A stretch of 64,000 bases of DNA from Natranaeroarchaeum sulfidigenes (GTDB lineage: Archaea > Halobacteriota > Halobacteria > Halobacteriales > Natronoarchaeaceae). The translations under genes and the position numbers were made by a program. The stretch lies in NCBI RefSeq assembly GCF_017094485.1, contig NZ_CP064786.1, positions 2,232,001 to 2,296,000 of the forward strand, read 5' to 3'. This document shows positions 24,941-32,186 of the stretch, piece by piece (within the stretch, counting starts at the first letter, position 1; every line of letters begins with the position of its first letter). Under the pieces are notes generated by a model, which saw nothing but the letters and a program-made list of their open reading frames with translations, did no database searches and had not been told where the DNA came from.

Positions 24941-25720
24941 ATGGCAACAGCCGAATCGGCGGTCACCGTGCACACGGACGTGCCGTTCCGGGACGTGGCG
25001 GGCGAGACGCTCCGGCTCGACGTCTACGAGCCAGCCGACCGTGAGGGGTCGCTTCCGGTCGCCCTCCTCGTCCGTGGGGGTGGGTTCCTCATTGGCGACA
25101 AAGGCGAGTTCGCCCGGCACGCGATCGACTTCGCGAGCGACGGCTATCTCGCCGTCGAACCGCAGTACAGACTCGCGCCCGAACACCAGTTTCCCGCAGC
25201 GCTCAGGGACGTCCGCGCGGCGATCGAGTGGGTCCGTGGGTCGGGAAAGCAGTACGGCGCGGACCCCGACCGTGTCGCCGCGATCGGGCACTCCGCAGGC
25301 GCAAATCTGGTTGCGCTCGCCGCGGCGACCGCTGGGGAGGCGGGTGTCGCTCCGCCCGCCGCGGTCGTCGGCTACTCGGGGATCTACGACTTCCGGGCTG
25401 GCGACGAAGACGGCGCATCGGGGGACTCCGAGATCAATACCCAGTATCTCGGCGGCTCCTTCGAGGAGGTCCCCGACCGTTACGAGGCGGCCTCGCCCGC
25501 GGCCCGAGTCGACGACTCGATGTCGCCCACGCTCTTGCTCCACGGGAACGACGATGGGGTCGTTCCGCCCGCACAGTCCGAGCAGTTTGCCGAGGCGCTC
25601 GCACCAGTAGCCGACGTCGAGTTCGAGACGCTACCGAGCGATCATGCGGTGCCGTTCCACGGTGACATGTACGACGAGGTGTACGAACTGACGCGGGACT
25701 TTCTCGAAGAACGAGTCTAG
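24941..25720 (+). CDS. Alpha/beta hydrolase (HSL-type esterase)
   Basis: 259 residues from ATG 24941; the frame is open upstream but the extension is not family-like. Nucleophile elbow GHSAG, acid Asp in LLLHGNDDGVVPP and catalytic His in LPSDHAVPFHGD complete a triad. The oxyanion block reads RGGGFLIG, with Arg in place of the His usual in the HGGG motif of hormone-sensitive-lipase-type esterases. It is probably a cytoplasmic carboxylesterase. The stop TAG and the convergent gene's stop share the four bases CTAG at 25717-25720. Confidence 0.87.
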   Translation: MATAESAVTVHTDVPFRDVAGETLRLDVYEPADREGSLPVALLVRGGGFLIGDKGEFARHAIDFASDGYLAVEPQYRLAPEHQFPAALRDVRAAIEWVRGSGKQYGADPDRVAAIGHSAGANLVALAAATAGEAGVAPPAAVVGYSGIYDFRAGDEDGASGDSEINTQYLGGSFEEVPDRYEAASPAARVDDSMSPTLLLHGNDDGVVPPAQSEQFAEALAPVADVEFETLPSDHAVPFHGDMYDEVYELTRDFLEERV

Positions 25721-26823
25721 CCGCTGGCACCGGAGCCGCCCGATTCAGGTGGCCCATCGTCTCCCGTCTCAGCCGTCGCGTCCTCTCTCGACGGACTCGA
25801 CACGCCGTGGGTTCGATCGAACACCGTCACGGCCGCCTTGAAGAGCGCGAGCAGAATCGGGCCGAGGAACAGACCCATGATGCCGAGCAGGTAGATCCCG
25901 CCGAGGACGCCGACGAGCACGATGGCGGGGTGGACGCCCGACCCCGCATCGACGAAGATCGCGCGGAGGTAGTTGTCGACCACCGAGAGGACCGCGATGC
26001 CGTAGACGAGCAGGATGACAGCGCCGACCGGTTGACCGACGACGACGAGATAGACGACCATCGGAGCCCAGACCAGCCAGACGCCGACTACGGGCATGAT
26101 CGAGGCGATGACCATGACGACCGCCCAGAATGCCGCGTTGGGGACGCCGACGAGCCAGAGACCGATCCCCCCGAGAATCCCCTCGACGACGGCGACCAGC
26201 AGGTGGCTACCGATGACGGCCCAGGTGACGACCGACATCTCGTCGTAGAGTTCGTCCTGCACGTCGTTGTCGAGGGGCGTCACCTCGCGCGTCCACTCGA
26301 CCAGATCTGGGCCGTCGACCAGCAGGTAGTAGAGCAGGAAGGCGAGGATCAACACGCCGAACCCGACGTCGACCGTCGTATCCAGCAGGCCGAGCGTCTG
26401 GGTGAGCAGGATCTCCGCCGAGGCGGCCAGCAGGTCCTCGAACTCCTCGATCGCCGCGGCTTCTATCTCTTCGACGTGCTCAGCATCGACGCCGATATCC
26501 TCGACAAGGAAGTCACGGACCGAGTCCAGAAAGACCGAGAGATCACTTCCCTGCAGGTCGTCGAGAAACGAGATCGTCGTGTCGAGCAGGATCAGCGTGA
26601 GAATGAGGACAGGGACGATCGCAGTCACGAACGCCACCGCAGTGAGGACTGCGGCGGAGGGTCTTGGACCGATCCGTCTGGAGAGTCTCCTGTGGAGCGG
26701 GAAGAGCACGAACGCGAGCAGTCCCGCAGCGAGCACGTACTGGAGGAACGGGTCGACCAGCAGGAACCCGATAATCCCGAGGACAGCGACGAGGAGGGCG
26801 AAGAAGGCGGTTCGAACGTCCAT
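25717..26823 (-). CDS. AI-2E family (PerM-like) membrane protein
   Basis: 368 residues from ATG 26821-26823. The topology is typical of the family: an N-terminal hydrophobic pair, a long extracellular/soluble loop with acidic coiled-coil character (DSVRDFLVEDIGVDAEHVEEIEAAAIEEFEDLLA), then five to six further helices including GLWLVGVPNAAFWAVVMVIASIMPVVGVWLVW. The C-terminus is polar and disordered (SSPSREDATAETGDDGPPESGG). Relatives export autoinducer-like or ionic compounds; the substrate here is unknown. Confidence 0.87.
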   Translation of the reverse strand: MDVRTAFFALLVAVLGIIGFLLVDPFLQYVLAAGLLAFVLFPLHRRLSRRIGPRPSAAVLTAVAFVTAIVPVLILTLILLDTTISFLDDLQGSDLSVFLDSVRDFLVEDIGVDAEHVEEIEAAAIEEFEDLLAASAEILLTQTLGLLDTTVDVGFGVLILAFLLYYLLVDGPDLVEWTREVTPLDNDVQDELYDEMSVVTWAVIGSHLLVAVVEGILGGIGLWLVGVPNAAFWAVVMVIASIMPVVGVWLVWAPMVVYLVVVGQPVGAVILLVYGIAVLSVVDNYLRAIFVDAGSGVHPAIVLVGVLGGIYLLGIMGLFLGPILLALFKAAVTVFDRTHGVSSPSREDATAETGDDGPPESGGSGASG

Positions 26824-26907
26824 ACGGCGAGCACAGAAGGAAGCTATGTAAACATTGATATCGTCAGTACCGGGACTTTTTGCGCCACCGCGCCGACACC
26901 TCCAACG

Positions 26908-27336
26908 ATGCCCGCTCTCAGCGAACTCGTCGATGCACTGGACGGAATCGTTCACGAACCGACACAGCGACACGACGACAGAGTTGATCTGACTGTCAGG
27001 GAGGTGTTCGAGGTCAGAGAGCCGGGCAGGGTCGACTTCGGCGGCGGCGAGCTGGAGGATGCCGAACTCGTCCCGCACGATCGGACCTGGCGAAACGACG
27101 ATGACGAGTACCAGTGGTGGGGTCTCGACGCCGGTCAGTATCTGATCGAGTACAACGAGCGTCTGGATATCGACGAACGTGCAGTTTTGCAGGTTCGGGA
27201 CGAACTCCGGGCCCGCGGTGTATTCCATCCAACGCTACACGTCGACACGCTTTCGATGGTTCCACTATCGGTCGCTGCTGGTGGACTCCAACTGAAGGAA
27301 AACGCCAGAGTGTCGACACTGCTCGCCGACAGGTAG
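26908..27336 (+). CDS. dUTPase/dCTP-deaminase-fold protein
   Basis: 142 residues from ATG 26908; the long open frame upstream is antisense to the AI-2E gene and is not coding. The product shows the trimeric dUTPase-like beta fold: QWWGLDAGQYLIEYNERLDIDERAVLQVRDELRARGVFHPTLHVDTLSMVPLSVAAGGLQLKENARVSTLLA. The signature residues of a catalytic dUTPase or DCD are not all obvious, so it may be a paralogue of altered specificity. It would act in pyrimidine nucleotide balance. The gene is divergent from the AI-2E gene with about 85 bp between. Confidence 0.75.
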   Translation: MPALSELVDALDGIVHEPTQRHDDRVDLTVREVFEVREPGRVDFGGGELEDAELVPHDRTWRNDDDEYQWWGLDAGQYLIEYNERLDIDERAVLQVRDELRARGVFHPTLHVDTLSMVPLSVAAGGLQLKENARVSTLLADR

Positions 27337-27417
27337 GTAGAAAGGTGCTCGTTCGGCCAGTATTAAATCTGAAAATGAGACGTATAGTCAGTATATGGGA
27401 AGCCGTTTAGTGTGTCT

Positions 27418-27510
27418 GGAAGCCACTCCCGGATGCGTGCAGTCCAGCACGCACGGTCGTCATCCGGTGTTCCACTTCACCGGGCGGCGGCGGGGGGACG
27501 GCTGGCTTCC
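27418..27510 (+). ncRNA. Candidate structured RNA or hairpin element
   Basis: The 220-bp gap 27337-27556 has no gene but holds nested perfect helices. GGAAGCCA at 27418-27425 pairs with TGGCTTCC at 27503-27510. Inside, CCGGATG at 27429-27435 pairs with CATCCGG at 27461-27467, and GCGTGC at 27435-27440 pairs with GCACGC at 27447-27452 around a six-base loop. An alternative helix CCGGTG/CACCGG (27464-27469 and 27478-27483) competes with the second. On the plus strand a TATA-like TATTAAAT at 27361-27368 could drive it. The strand is uncertain because the hairpins are symmetric. It could instead be an insertion-sequence end. Confidence 0.45.
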
Positions 27511-27556
27511 GCCACGTGACTGGCCTCCGATGGCCGCCCTTCCGCCTTCGCACCTT

Positions 27557-28183
27557 CTATCGGCCGTTGGTCTCACCACTGACAAGCAACCCCTCGACGA
27601 ACTGCTCTTCTAGCTGTTCGCGGACGCCACGGGTGTACTCGGGGTCATCGAGGGTGATCTGGCGCGTCCGCGCACCATCGAGCGTTGCGACGATCAGCCG
27701 CGCAGTTCCCTCGGGATCGACCTCTCTGAAGACGTCCTGCTCGATCCCGTCCTGAACTATCTCCGCCACGGTGGTTCGGAGCAGTTCGTCGCTTCGCGCG
27801 AGTTGTTCACGATAGGCCTCGTTGAACGGGCCACGGGAGCGGAGTTCCAGCAGGGCGAGATGCAGTGCAGTCCGGTCCGTCTCGTCCGGCTCCAGAACCC
27901 ACAGGTCGAGGAACTGCCGGAGCCGTTCTGTCGGCGATTCGTCCTCGTCGGGCGCGACCGTCGCCTCGAACTCCGTGATAAGGTGGTCGATGAAGGCCAC
28001 CAGTAGCTCCTCTTTCGTGTCGAAGTGGTAGTGGAGCAGAGAGGTGCTTTTTCCTGCTTCGTCGGCGATCTGTTGCATCGTGAGATCAGCGTGGCCATGC
28101 TCGCACAGCGCACGATACGTCGCGTCCATGATCTCGGTGCGCGAGTCCGAAGCAGTGTTCGACTCGTCCTGCGTCTCGGTCAT
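27557..28183 (-). CDS. TetR/AcrR-family transcriptional regulator
   Basis: 208 residues. The N-terminal HTH is clear: MDATYRALCEHGHADLTMQQIADEAGKSTSLLHYHFDTKEELLVAFIDHL, followed by a helical ligand domain with the usual C-terminal packing helices. It should repress its own promoter and possibly a distant target. No transporter lies next to it, which is unusual because such regulators often sit beside an exporter. A near-perfect palindrome overlaps the bases immediately before its ATG. The operator is described separately. Confidence 0.92.
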   Translation of the reverse strand: MTETQDESNTASDSRTEIMDATYRALCEHGHADLTMQQIADEAGKSTSLLHYHFDTKEELLVAFIDHLITEFEATVAPDEDESPTERLRQFLDLWVLEPDETDRTALHLALLELRSRGPFNEAYREQLARSDELLRTTVAEIVQDGIEQDVFREVDPEGTARLIVATLDGARTRQITLDDPEYTRGVREQLEEQFVEGLLVSGETNGR

Positions 28184-28184
28184 C

Positions 28185-28202
28185 TGACTGATTAGTCAGT
28201 CA
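28185..28202. promoter_or_regulatory. TetR operator palindrome at the regulator's own start
   Basis: TGACTGATTAGTCAGTCA matches its reverse complement at 16 of 18 positions and starts 2 bp upstream of the TetR ATG. A site this close to the start codon would block transcription or initiation directly, so autorepression is likely. No second copy was found near another gene in the window. Confidence 0.7.
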
Positions 28203-28260
28203 GCAATCGGTAAACGAGTTTCGGAGTCCACTCGGCGGAGAAGCCGAGTCAGCCCATTAC

Positions 28261-28311
28261 TTTTTTTTTTTGAAGCGATATACTTCGAGAACTGTAGTGT
28301 GGTACTACAGT
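28261..28311. repeat. T11 tract and hairpin, possible IS-end remnant
   Basis: Eleven T residues at 28261-28271 are unusual in this GC-rich sequence. They are followed by GAAG-N7-CTTC (28273-28286), then by the exact inverted repeat ACTGTAGT (28291-28298) / ACTACAGT (28304-28311). The block CTTCGAGAACTGTAGT at 28283-28298 closely matches the arms of the inverted-repeat element at 62355-62437. No gene lies between 28203 and 28369. A terminator is unlikely because the T tract precedes rather than follows the hairpin on the plus strand. Confidence 0.5.
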
Positions 28312-28369
28312 CCAACTATGCCGTACCCAGGTACCATCCATGGGTGTTGGTACACTGGCTGGGCCGCGA

Positions 28370-29179
28370 TCACCGCGCCTCGCTTGGATCGACAACCTCG
28401 CCGCTCTCCGGATAGACGCCGATCTGCTCACAGAGATCCGCCATCGGGCAGGCGTCGGGGTCGTCCAGACAGGCAGGCTTGCGTGCCGAACAGTACTCTC
28501 GGCCGAACTGGATCGTCGCAGTGTGGCCGAACCCACACTTCTCGGCCGGGACGTCCCGCTCCAGTACCGTTCGGACCTCCTCGTGGTCCGCGTCGGCGGG
28601 TGCGATTCCCATGCGCCGGTAGATCCTGTGGACGTGCGTGTCGACGGGAAAGACGCCGTCACGGCCACCCGCGAAGAGGAGCACACAGTCGGCCGTCTTC
28701 GGGCCGACGCCACGCATCTCCAGTAGCACCTCGCGTACATCGGCCGGAGGCTCCTCGCGGACGAACGCGTCGAAGACGTCCGTCGAACCGTACTCCTCGA
28801 CGACGAGTTCGGCGACGTCCTGAATCACGCGCGATTTCTGGTTGTACAGCCCCGCCCCGCTGATCGTTTCGGCGAGCTCCGCTCGTTCGGCCGCCGCAAG
28901 CGTCTTCGCAAGGTCGGCCCCGTTGACGTCGTATCGCTCCATCAACGCGTCGTGAGCGGGCTGGCTCGCCTTGTCGCTCGTGTTCTGGCTGAGGATCGTC
29001 CGGACGAGACATTCGAAACCGTCGCGGCCCCCGTAGGCTTTCTGCCAGTAGCGCTCGCCTAGCCGGTCGACCACGCGTTCGGCACGGGTAGCCGCCTCGC
29101 CGGGATCGAACGACATTGCGTTACCACCGCCGGCAGGACCGCCACTGATATTCTCCGTCGGTTCCGGATCCTCCGTCAT
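28370..29179 (-). CDS. nth: Endonuclease III (HhH-GPD DNA glycosylase/AP lyase)
   Basis: 269 residues, or 248 if the second Met (29116) is used. The HhH motif is LLEMRGVGPKTADCVLLF with the catalytic lysine in GPKTAD, and the catalytic Asp lies in PVDTHVHRIYRRMG. A 4Fe-4S cluster is expected at C-x6-C-x6-C-x5-C near the C-terminus. The standard Nth spacing is C-x6-C-x2-C-x5-C, so four residues (within LDDPDA) are inserted. The enzyme removes oxidised pyrimidines and nicks at AP sites. It is divergent from aIF5A, with about 140 bp between. Confidence 0.93.
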   Translation of the reverse strand: MTEDPEPTENISGGPAGGGNAMSFDPGEAATRAERVVDRLGERYWQKAYGGRDGFECLVRTILSQNTSDKASQPAHDALMERYDVNGADLAKTLAAAERAELAETISGAGLYNQKSRVIQDVAELVVEEYGSTDVFDAFVREEPPADVREVLLEMRGVGPKTADCVLLFAGGRDGVFPVDTHVHRIYRRMGIAPADADHEEVRTVLERDVPAEKCGFGHTATIQFGREYCSARKPACLDDPDACPMADLCEQIGVYPESGEVVDPSEAR

Positions 29180-29290
29180 TGCACACGAATACGGTGTCGA
29201 GGGACTTCAGCGACCCGGCAGCGGCGACCCTATCAGTGCAAGGTATCTCAACGGTACCGGCTCGAAACACCGCGCTCCGCGTTTCCAAAC

Positions 29291-29300
29291 CGTTTATACC
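29291..29300 (+). promoter_or_regulatory. TATA box of the aIF5A operon
   Basis: CGTTTATACC is centred 27 bp upstream of the aIF5A ATG at 29323, so transcription would start at or next to the A of ATG (leaderless). Confidence 0.7.
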
Positions 29301-29322
29301 GTTCGGTTGGTAATCAGGCGGT

Positions 29323-29706
29323 ATGGCGAAAGAGCAGAAAGAAGTCCGCGATCTGCAGGAAGGTAACTACCTAATGATGGACGACGAACCGTGCAAGATC
29401 ACTGCCTACAGCACGGCCAAGCCAGGCAAACACGGCAGCGCCAAGGCCCGTATCGAGGGGAAAGGCGTGTTCGATGGCCAGAAGCGCAGTCTCTCCCAGC
29501 CTGTGGACGCGAAGATCTGGGTCCCGATCATCAACCGGAAACAGGGACAGGTCGTCAGCGTCGAGAGTGCGGACGTCGCACAGGTGATGGATCTAGAAAC
29601 CTACGAGACGATCACGATCAAAACGCCCGGTGACGTCAGCCTCTCGCCGGACGACGAGATCGAATACCTCGAGATGGAAGACCAGCGCAAAATCATCGAA
29701 TCGTAG
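29323..29706 (+). CDS. eif5A: Translation factor aIF5A (hypusine-containing)
   Basis: 127 residues with the SH3-like N-domain and OB-fold C-domain. The hypusination loop reads [11 protein letters not shown], with the modified lysine at position 36. It binds the ribosomal E site and relieves stalling at poly-proline and other motifs. The gene is followed directly, with no spacer (TAG then ATG), by an agmatinase. This arrangement is known from Haloferax, where deoxyhypusine formation proceeds through an agmatine intermediate that needs agmatinase. A leaderless promoter is present. Confidence 0.97.
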   Translation: MAKEQKEVRDLQEGNYLMMDDEPCKITAYSTAKPGKHGSAKARIEGKGVFDGQKRSLSQPVDAKIWVPIINRKQGQVVSVESADVAQVMDLETYETITIKTPGDVSLSPDDEIEYLEMEDQRKIIES

Positions 29707-30513
29707 ATGTTCCCCGGTGCCGTCGCTGAACGGGAGTCCGCTGACTACGTTATCGTCGGCGCACCGCTTGACGTCTCCACGACGTTCCAGCCCGGCACCC
29801 GATTCGGTCCGGACCGACTCCGGCAGTTCGCCCGGACCTTCGACGACTACGATCCTCACGCCGACTCTCACTTTTCTTCGCTCGACGTCCACGATCACGG
29901 GGACGTCCACGCCTGGGACGACGCCGCGGAATACCTCGACTACCTCGAAGGCGTCGTGACCGACGTGGAGTGGGACGACGCCGTCCCGCTCCTCCTCGGG
30001 GGCGAACATACGATCACAATCGCGGCGGTACGAGCCCTCGACCCGGACGTATTCGTCTGTCTGGACGCTCACCTGGATCTACGAGAGGCCTACGACGGAA
30101 ACGAATTGAGCCACTCGACGGTCGCCCAGCACGCCCTTGATGTCGCCGACGAGGCGATTATCCTCGGCGCACGAACGGGGAGCGAAGCCGAGTGGGAGCG
30201 GGCCGGAGAGGAAGATGTGACCGTCGTCCCGCCTGAGGACGTTGCAGGGTGGACGCCCCCGAAGTCACTCGCCCGGGAGGATGTCTATCTGAGCGTCGAC
30301 ATCGACGCCGCCGATCCGGCGTACGCGCCGGGGACCGGTACGCTCGAGCCCTTTGGCCTGACCAGCCGTGAGATGCGCGAGGTGGTTCGCGCTGTCGCCC
30401 CGCACTCGGTCGGCTTCGATGTCGTCGAGGTGAATGACCGCGACGACGGGCAGGCAGCGACACTTGGCGCGAAGCTCCTCCGGGAGTTCGTATTTGCCCA
30501 CGCGACCCAGTAG
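29707..30513 (+). CDS. speB: Agmatinase (ureohydrolase family)
   Basis: 268 residues. Mn-binding motifs of ureohydrolases are present: LLLGGEHTIT, VCLDAHLDLR and YLSVDIDAADPAYAPGTGT. The enzyme cleaves agmatine, or an agmatine adduct, to release urea. Its ATG follows the aIF5A stop without any gap, so it should be co-translated with it. The pairing points to deoxyhypusine synthesis on aIF5A rather than bulk polyamine catabolism. This role follows published Haloferax work and is inferred here from context. It is slightly shorter than the ~300-residue bacterial enzyme. Confidence 0.92.
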   Translation: MFPGAVAERESADYVIVGAPLDVSTTFQPGTRFGPDRLRQFARTFDDYDPHADSHFSSLDVHDHGDVHAWDDAAEYLDYLEGVVTDVEWDDAVPLLLGGEHTITIAAVRALDPDVFVCLDAHLDLREAYDGNELSHSTVAQHALDVADEAIILGARTGSEAEWERAGEEDVTVVPPEDVAGWTPPKSLAREDVYLSVDIDAADPAYAPGTGTLEPFGLTSREMREVVRAVAPHSVGFDVVEVNDRDDGQAATLGAKLLREFVFAHATQ

Positions 30514-30555
30514 GAGACCGCAACGCCCTTTCTCCCGCTGTCCCAACTGATAGTC

Positions 30556-31323
30556 ATGCAACTCTCCGAACTCGTCGACCAGTACGACGAACGTCTCGAT
30601 ACCGACGCGTACGCCGACATCGACGCGAGCGCGAATGGCTTGCAGGTCGGTCCCGAAGAAGCGCCGATCGACCACGTCGCCGTCGCGGTCGACGCGGGTG
30701 TCGCGACGATCGAGCGCGCCGCCGATGCAGGAGCAGACGTACTGGTGACCCACCATGGCGTCGTTTTCGGGGGCATCGAGCACGTCACCGGTCCGGACTA
30801 CGACCGGATGGAGGCGCTGATCGAGAACGATCTCGCGCTCTACGTCTCGCATCTCCCCCTCGACGGGCAGCAGGAGCTGGGTAACGCCGCAGGGCTCGCC
30901 GATCTACTGGCGTTGACGGATCGTGAACCGTTCGGGACAGTTGGTGGGGAGTACATCGGCCAGCGTGGACGGCGGACCGAGGCCCAGACTATCGAGGGGA
31001 TCGCCGAGACGCTGAACGAATCGCTTGACACCGGAGAGCGTGACGTTCAGACGTTCGCGTTTGGCCCAGAGGAGGTAGAGGACGTAGCGATCGTTACCGG
31101 TAGCGGCGTCGACTGGCTCGAAGACGCCGCGGACACCGGTACCGACGTGCTGGTGACTGGCGAGGGGAAGCAGCACGCCTACCATCTCGCGCGCGAGCTT
31201 GGAATCAACCTGGTCCTCGCAGGCCACTACGCAACAGAGACGTTCGGCGTCCGGAACCTGCAATCGCTCGCCGAGGAGTGGGGCCTGGAAACGACGTTCA
31301 TCGACGAGCCGACCAGTCTGTAA
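30556..31323 (+). CDS. NIF3-like dinuclear metal protein
   Basis: 255 residues of the NIF3/GTP cyclohydrolase I type 2-like family. Metal ligands are recognisable in DVLVTHHGVVFGG, LYVSHLPLDGQQELGNAAGLADLL, VTGSGVDWLEDA and VTGEGKQHAYHLARELGINLVLAGHYATETFGVR. The molecular function of the family is not settled. It is about 40 bp after the agmatinase and may share its operon, although the gap could hold a separate promoter. It converges on the DUF371 gene. Confidence 0.88.
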   Translation: MQLSELVDQYDERLDTDAYADIDASANGLQVGPEEAPIDHVAVAVDAGVATIERAADAGADVLVTHHGVVFGGIEHVTGPDYDRMEALIENDLALYVSHLPLDGQQELGNAAGLADLLALTDREPFGTVGGEYIGQRGRRTEAQTIEGIAETLNESLDTGERDVQTFAFGPEEVEDVAIVTGSGVDWLEDAADTGTDVLVTGEGKQHAYHLARELGINLVLAGHYATETFGVRNLQSLAEEWGLETTFIDEPTSL

Positions 31324-31371
31324 CTGCTCTCGATAGGGACGCTGCTAGATTGCGAACAGGTGACACTTGTT

Positions 31372-31415
31372 CCGCGACGCGGGTCGTCACACACCCGCCT
31401 CGCCCGGCGTCGCGG
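31372..31415 (-). ncRNA. Candidate small structured RNA between convergent genes
   Basis: CCGCGACGC at 31372-31380 and GCGTCGCGG at 31407-31415 are exact reverse complements, and GCGGGT/ACCCGC (31379-31384 and 31392-31397) forms a competing inner stem. On the minus strand AGGTTTATG at 31455-31463 resembles a TATA box and would start a transcript near 31430, running through the hairpin. The alternative is a bidirectional terminator for the convergent NIF3-like and DUF371 genes. There is no coding frame that I trust between 31324 and 31493. Confidence 0.35.
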
Positions 31416-31493
31416 CGCTCTACTGGGGCATGGCGGCTGTGGCCGCCCAATCGGACATAAACCTGTAGTCGTCGTCCGGTCAGTCCGTAGGAG

Positions 31494-31907
31494 TTATTCG
31501 ACTTCAAGCGTCAGCGTTAGCTCCGTCCCCGCAGCAAGCGCGTCGACGATTTCGTCGTCGATACCGATCGCTCCGTGATCGGCGTTCACTGTCACTGTCC
31601 GATCGTCGACGTGGTCGCTCGCGCGGACGACGGCGCTACGGTCGCTCTCGAAGGAGAGATCGGGATGGCCGCTGCCGGTGACTGATTGGCTCATCCCGCC
31701 GACCTCGACCGTCGCCGTGATCGTCGCCTCGGCGTCCTGACAGGCATCGACGAACTCCGGGTCGAAATCAGCAGGCGCTCGGTCGGCCTCGATTGCGAGA
31801 ATACAGTCGCCTGCGGGGGTAAGAAAGTCGTCAGTGGTTACCTCGAACGTACTGGCGTGGTCCGCGCTGACGTGTTTGTGGCCGTGTGCGGAGATCCGTT
31901 CTTCCAT
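31494..31907 (-). CDS. DUF371 family protein
   Basis: 137 residues from ATG 31905-31907. The sequence (MEERISAHGHKHVSADHASTFEVTTDDFLTPAGDCILAIEADRAPADF ... DHGAIGIDDEIVDAL) matches the archaeal DUF371 family, beta-rich and about 140 residues long. It has a conserved His-rich start and a central Gly/Asp-rich segment. No biochemical function is known. It is preceded on the same strand by a zinc microprotein with about 50 bp between, so the two may share a transcript. Confidence 0.85.
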   Translation of the reverse strand: MEERISAHGHKHVSADHASTFEVTTDDFLTPAGDCILAIEADRAPADFDPEFVDACQDAEATITATVEVGGMSQSVTGSGHPDLSFESDRSAVVRASDHVDDRTVTVNADHGAIGIDDEIVDALAAGTELTLTLEVE

Positions 31908-31957
31908 AGACCCGGTAGCCCGAGGGGCCTCTTGAGGGCGTCCTTTTCGGGTGGTGA

Positions 31958-32113
31958 CTACTCCTGCACGACGGTAACCGTCACCGCGCCGCAGTCGCAC
32001 TCGTAGGCGCGGCGCGTGCCGCCGTCAGTTCGCATCGAGAGCATCAGGTGCTCCTCGCCGAGCGCGGTGTCACAGCCGTCGGCCTCGCACGCACAGGTTA
32101 GCTGTTCGAGCAT
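31958..32113 (-). CDS. Cysteine-rich zinc microprotein, 51 residues
   Basis: An ATG at 32111-32113 opens a 51-residue frame. Cysteines lie in CAC (residues 7 and 9), C14 and C39/C41 (ECDCG), so two CxC pairs plus one more Cys could hold a zinc ion. The rest is strand-forming (EEHLMLSMRTDGGTRRAYECDCGAVTVTVVQE). It is transcribed toward DUF371. It may bind nucleic acid or a partner protein; nothing shows which. Confidence 0.6.
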   Translation of the reverse strand: MLEQLTCACEADGCDTALGEEHLMLSMRTDGGTRRAYECDCGAVTVTVVQE

Positions 32114-32186
32114 ATCACGAACTGCTCACTCGATGGTAGTTAAACTGTGCCGTCCCCGGAGTGAAAGTGAAAGTGAAGCCAGCCCG

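Noticed and set aside
24686-25543. Minus-strand frame opposite the esterase
   Set aside because: Antisense to an alpha/beta hydrolase with an intact catalytic triad.
25807-26907. Plus-strand extension of the dUTPase-like frame
   Set aside because: Antisense to the AI-2E membrane protein and low-complexity Asp/Glu/Arg; the real start is ATG 26908.
28203-28311. Intrinsic terminator from the T11 tract
   Set aside because: The T run precedes the hairpin on the plus strand and is an A run on the minus strand, and no plus-strand gene ends here.
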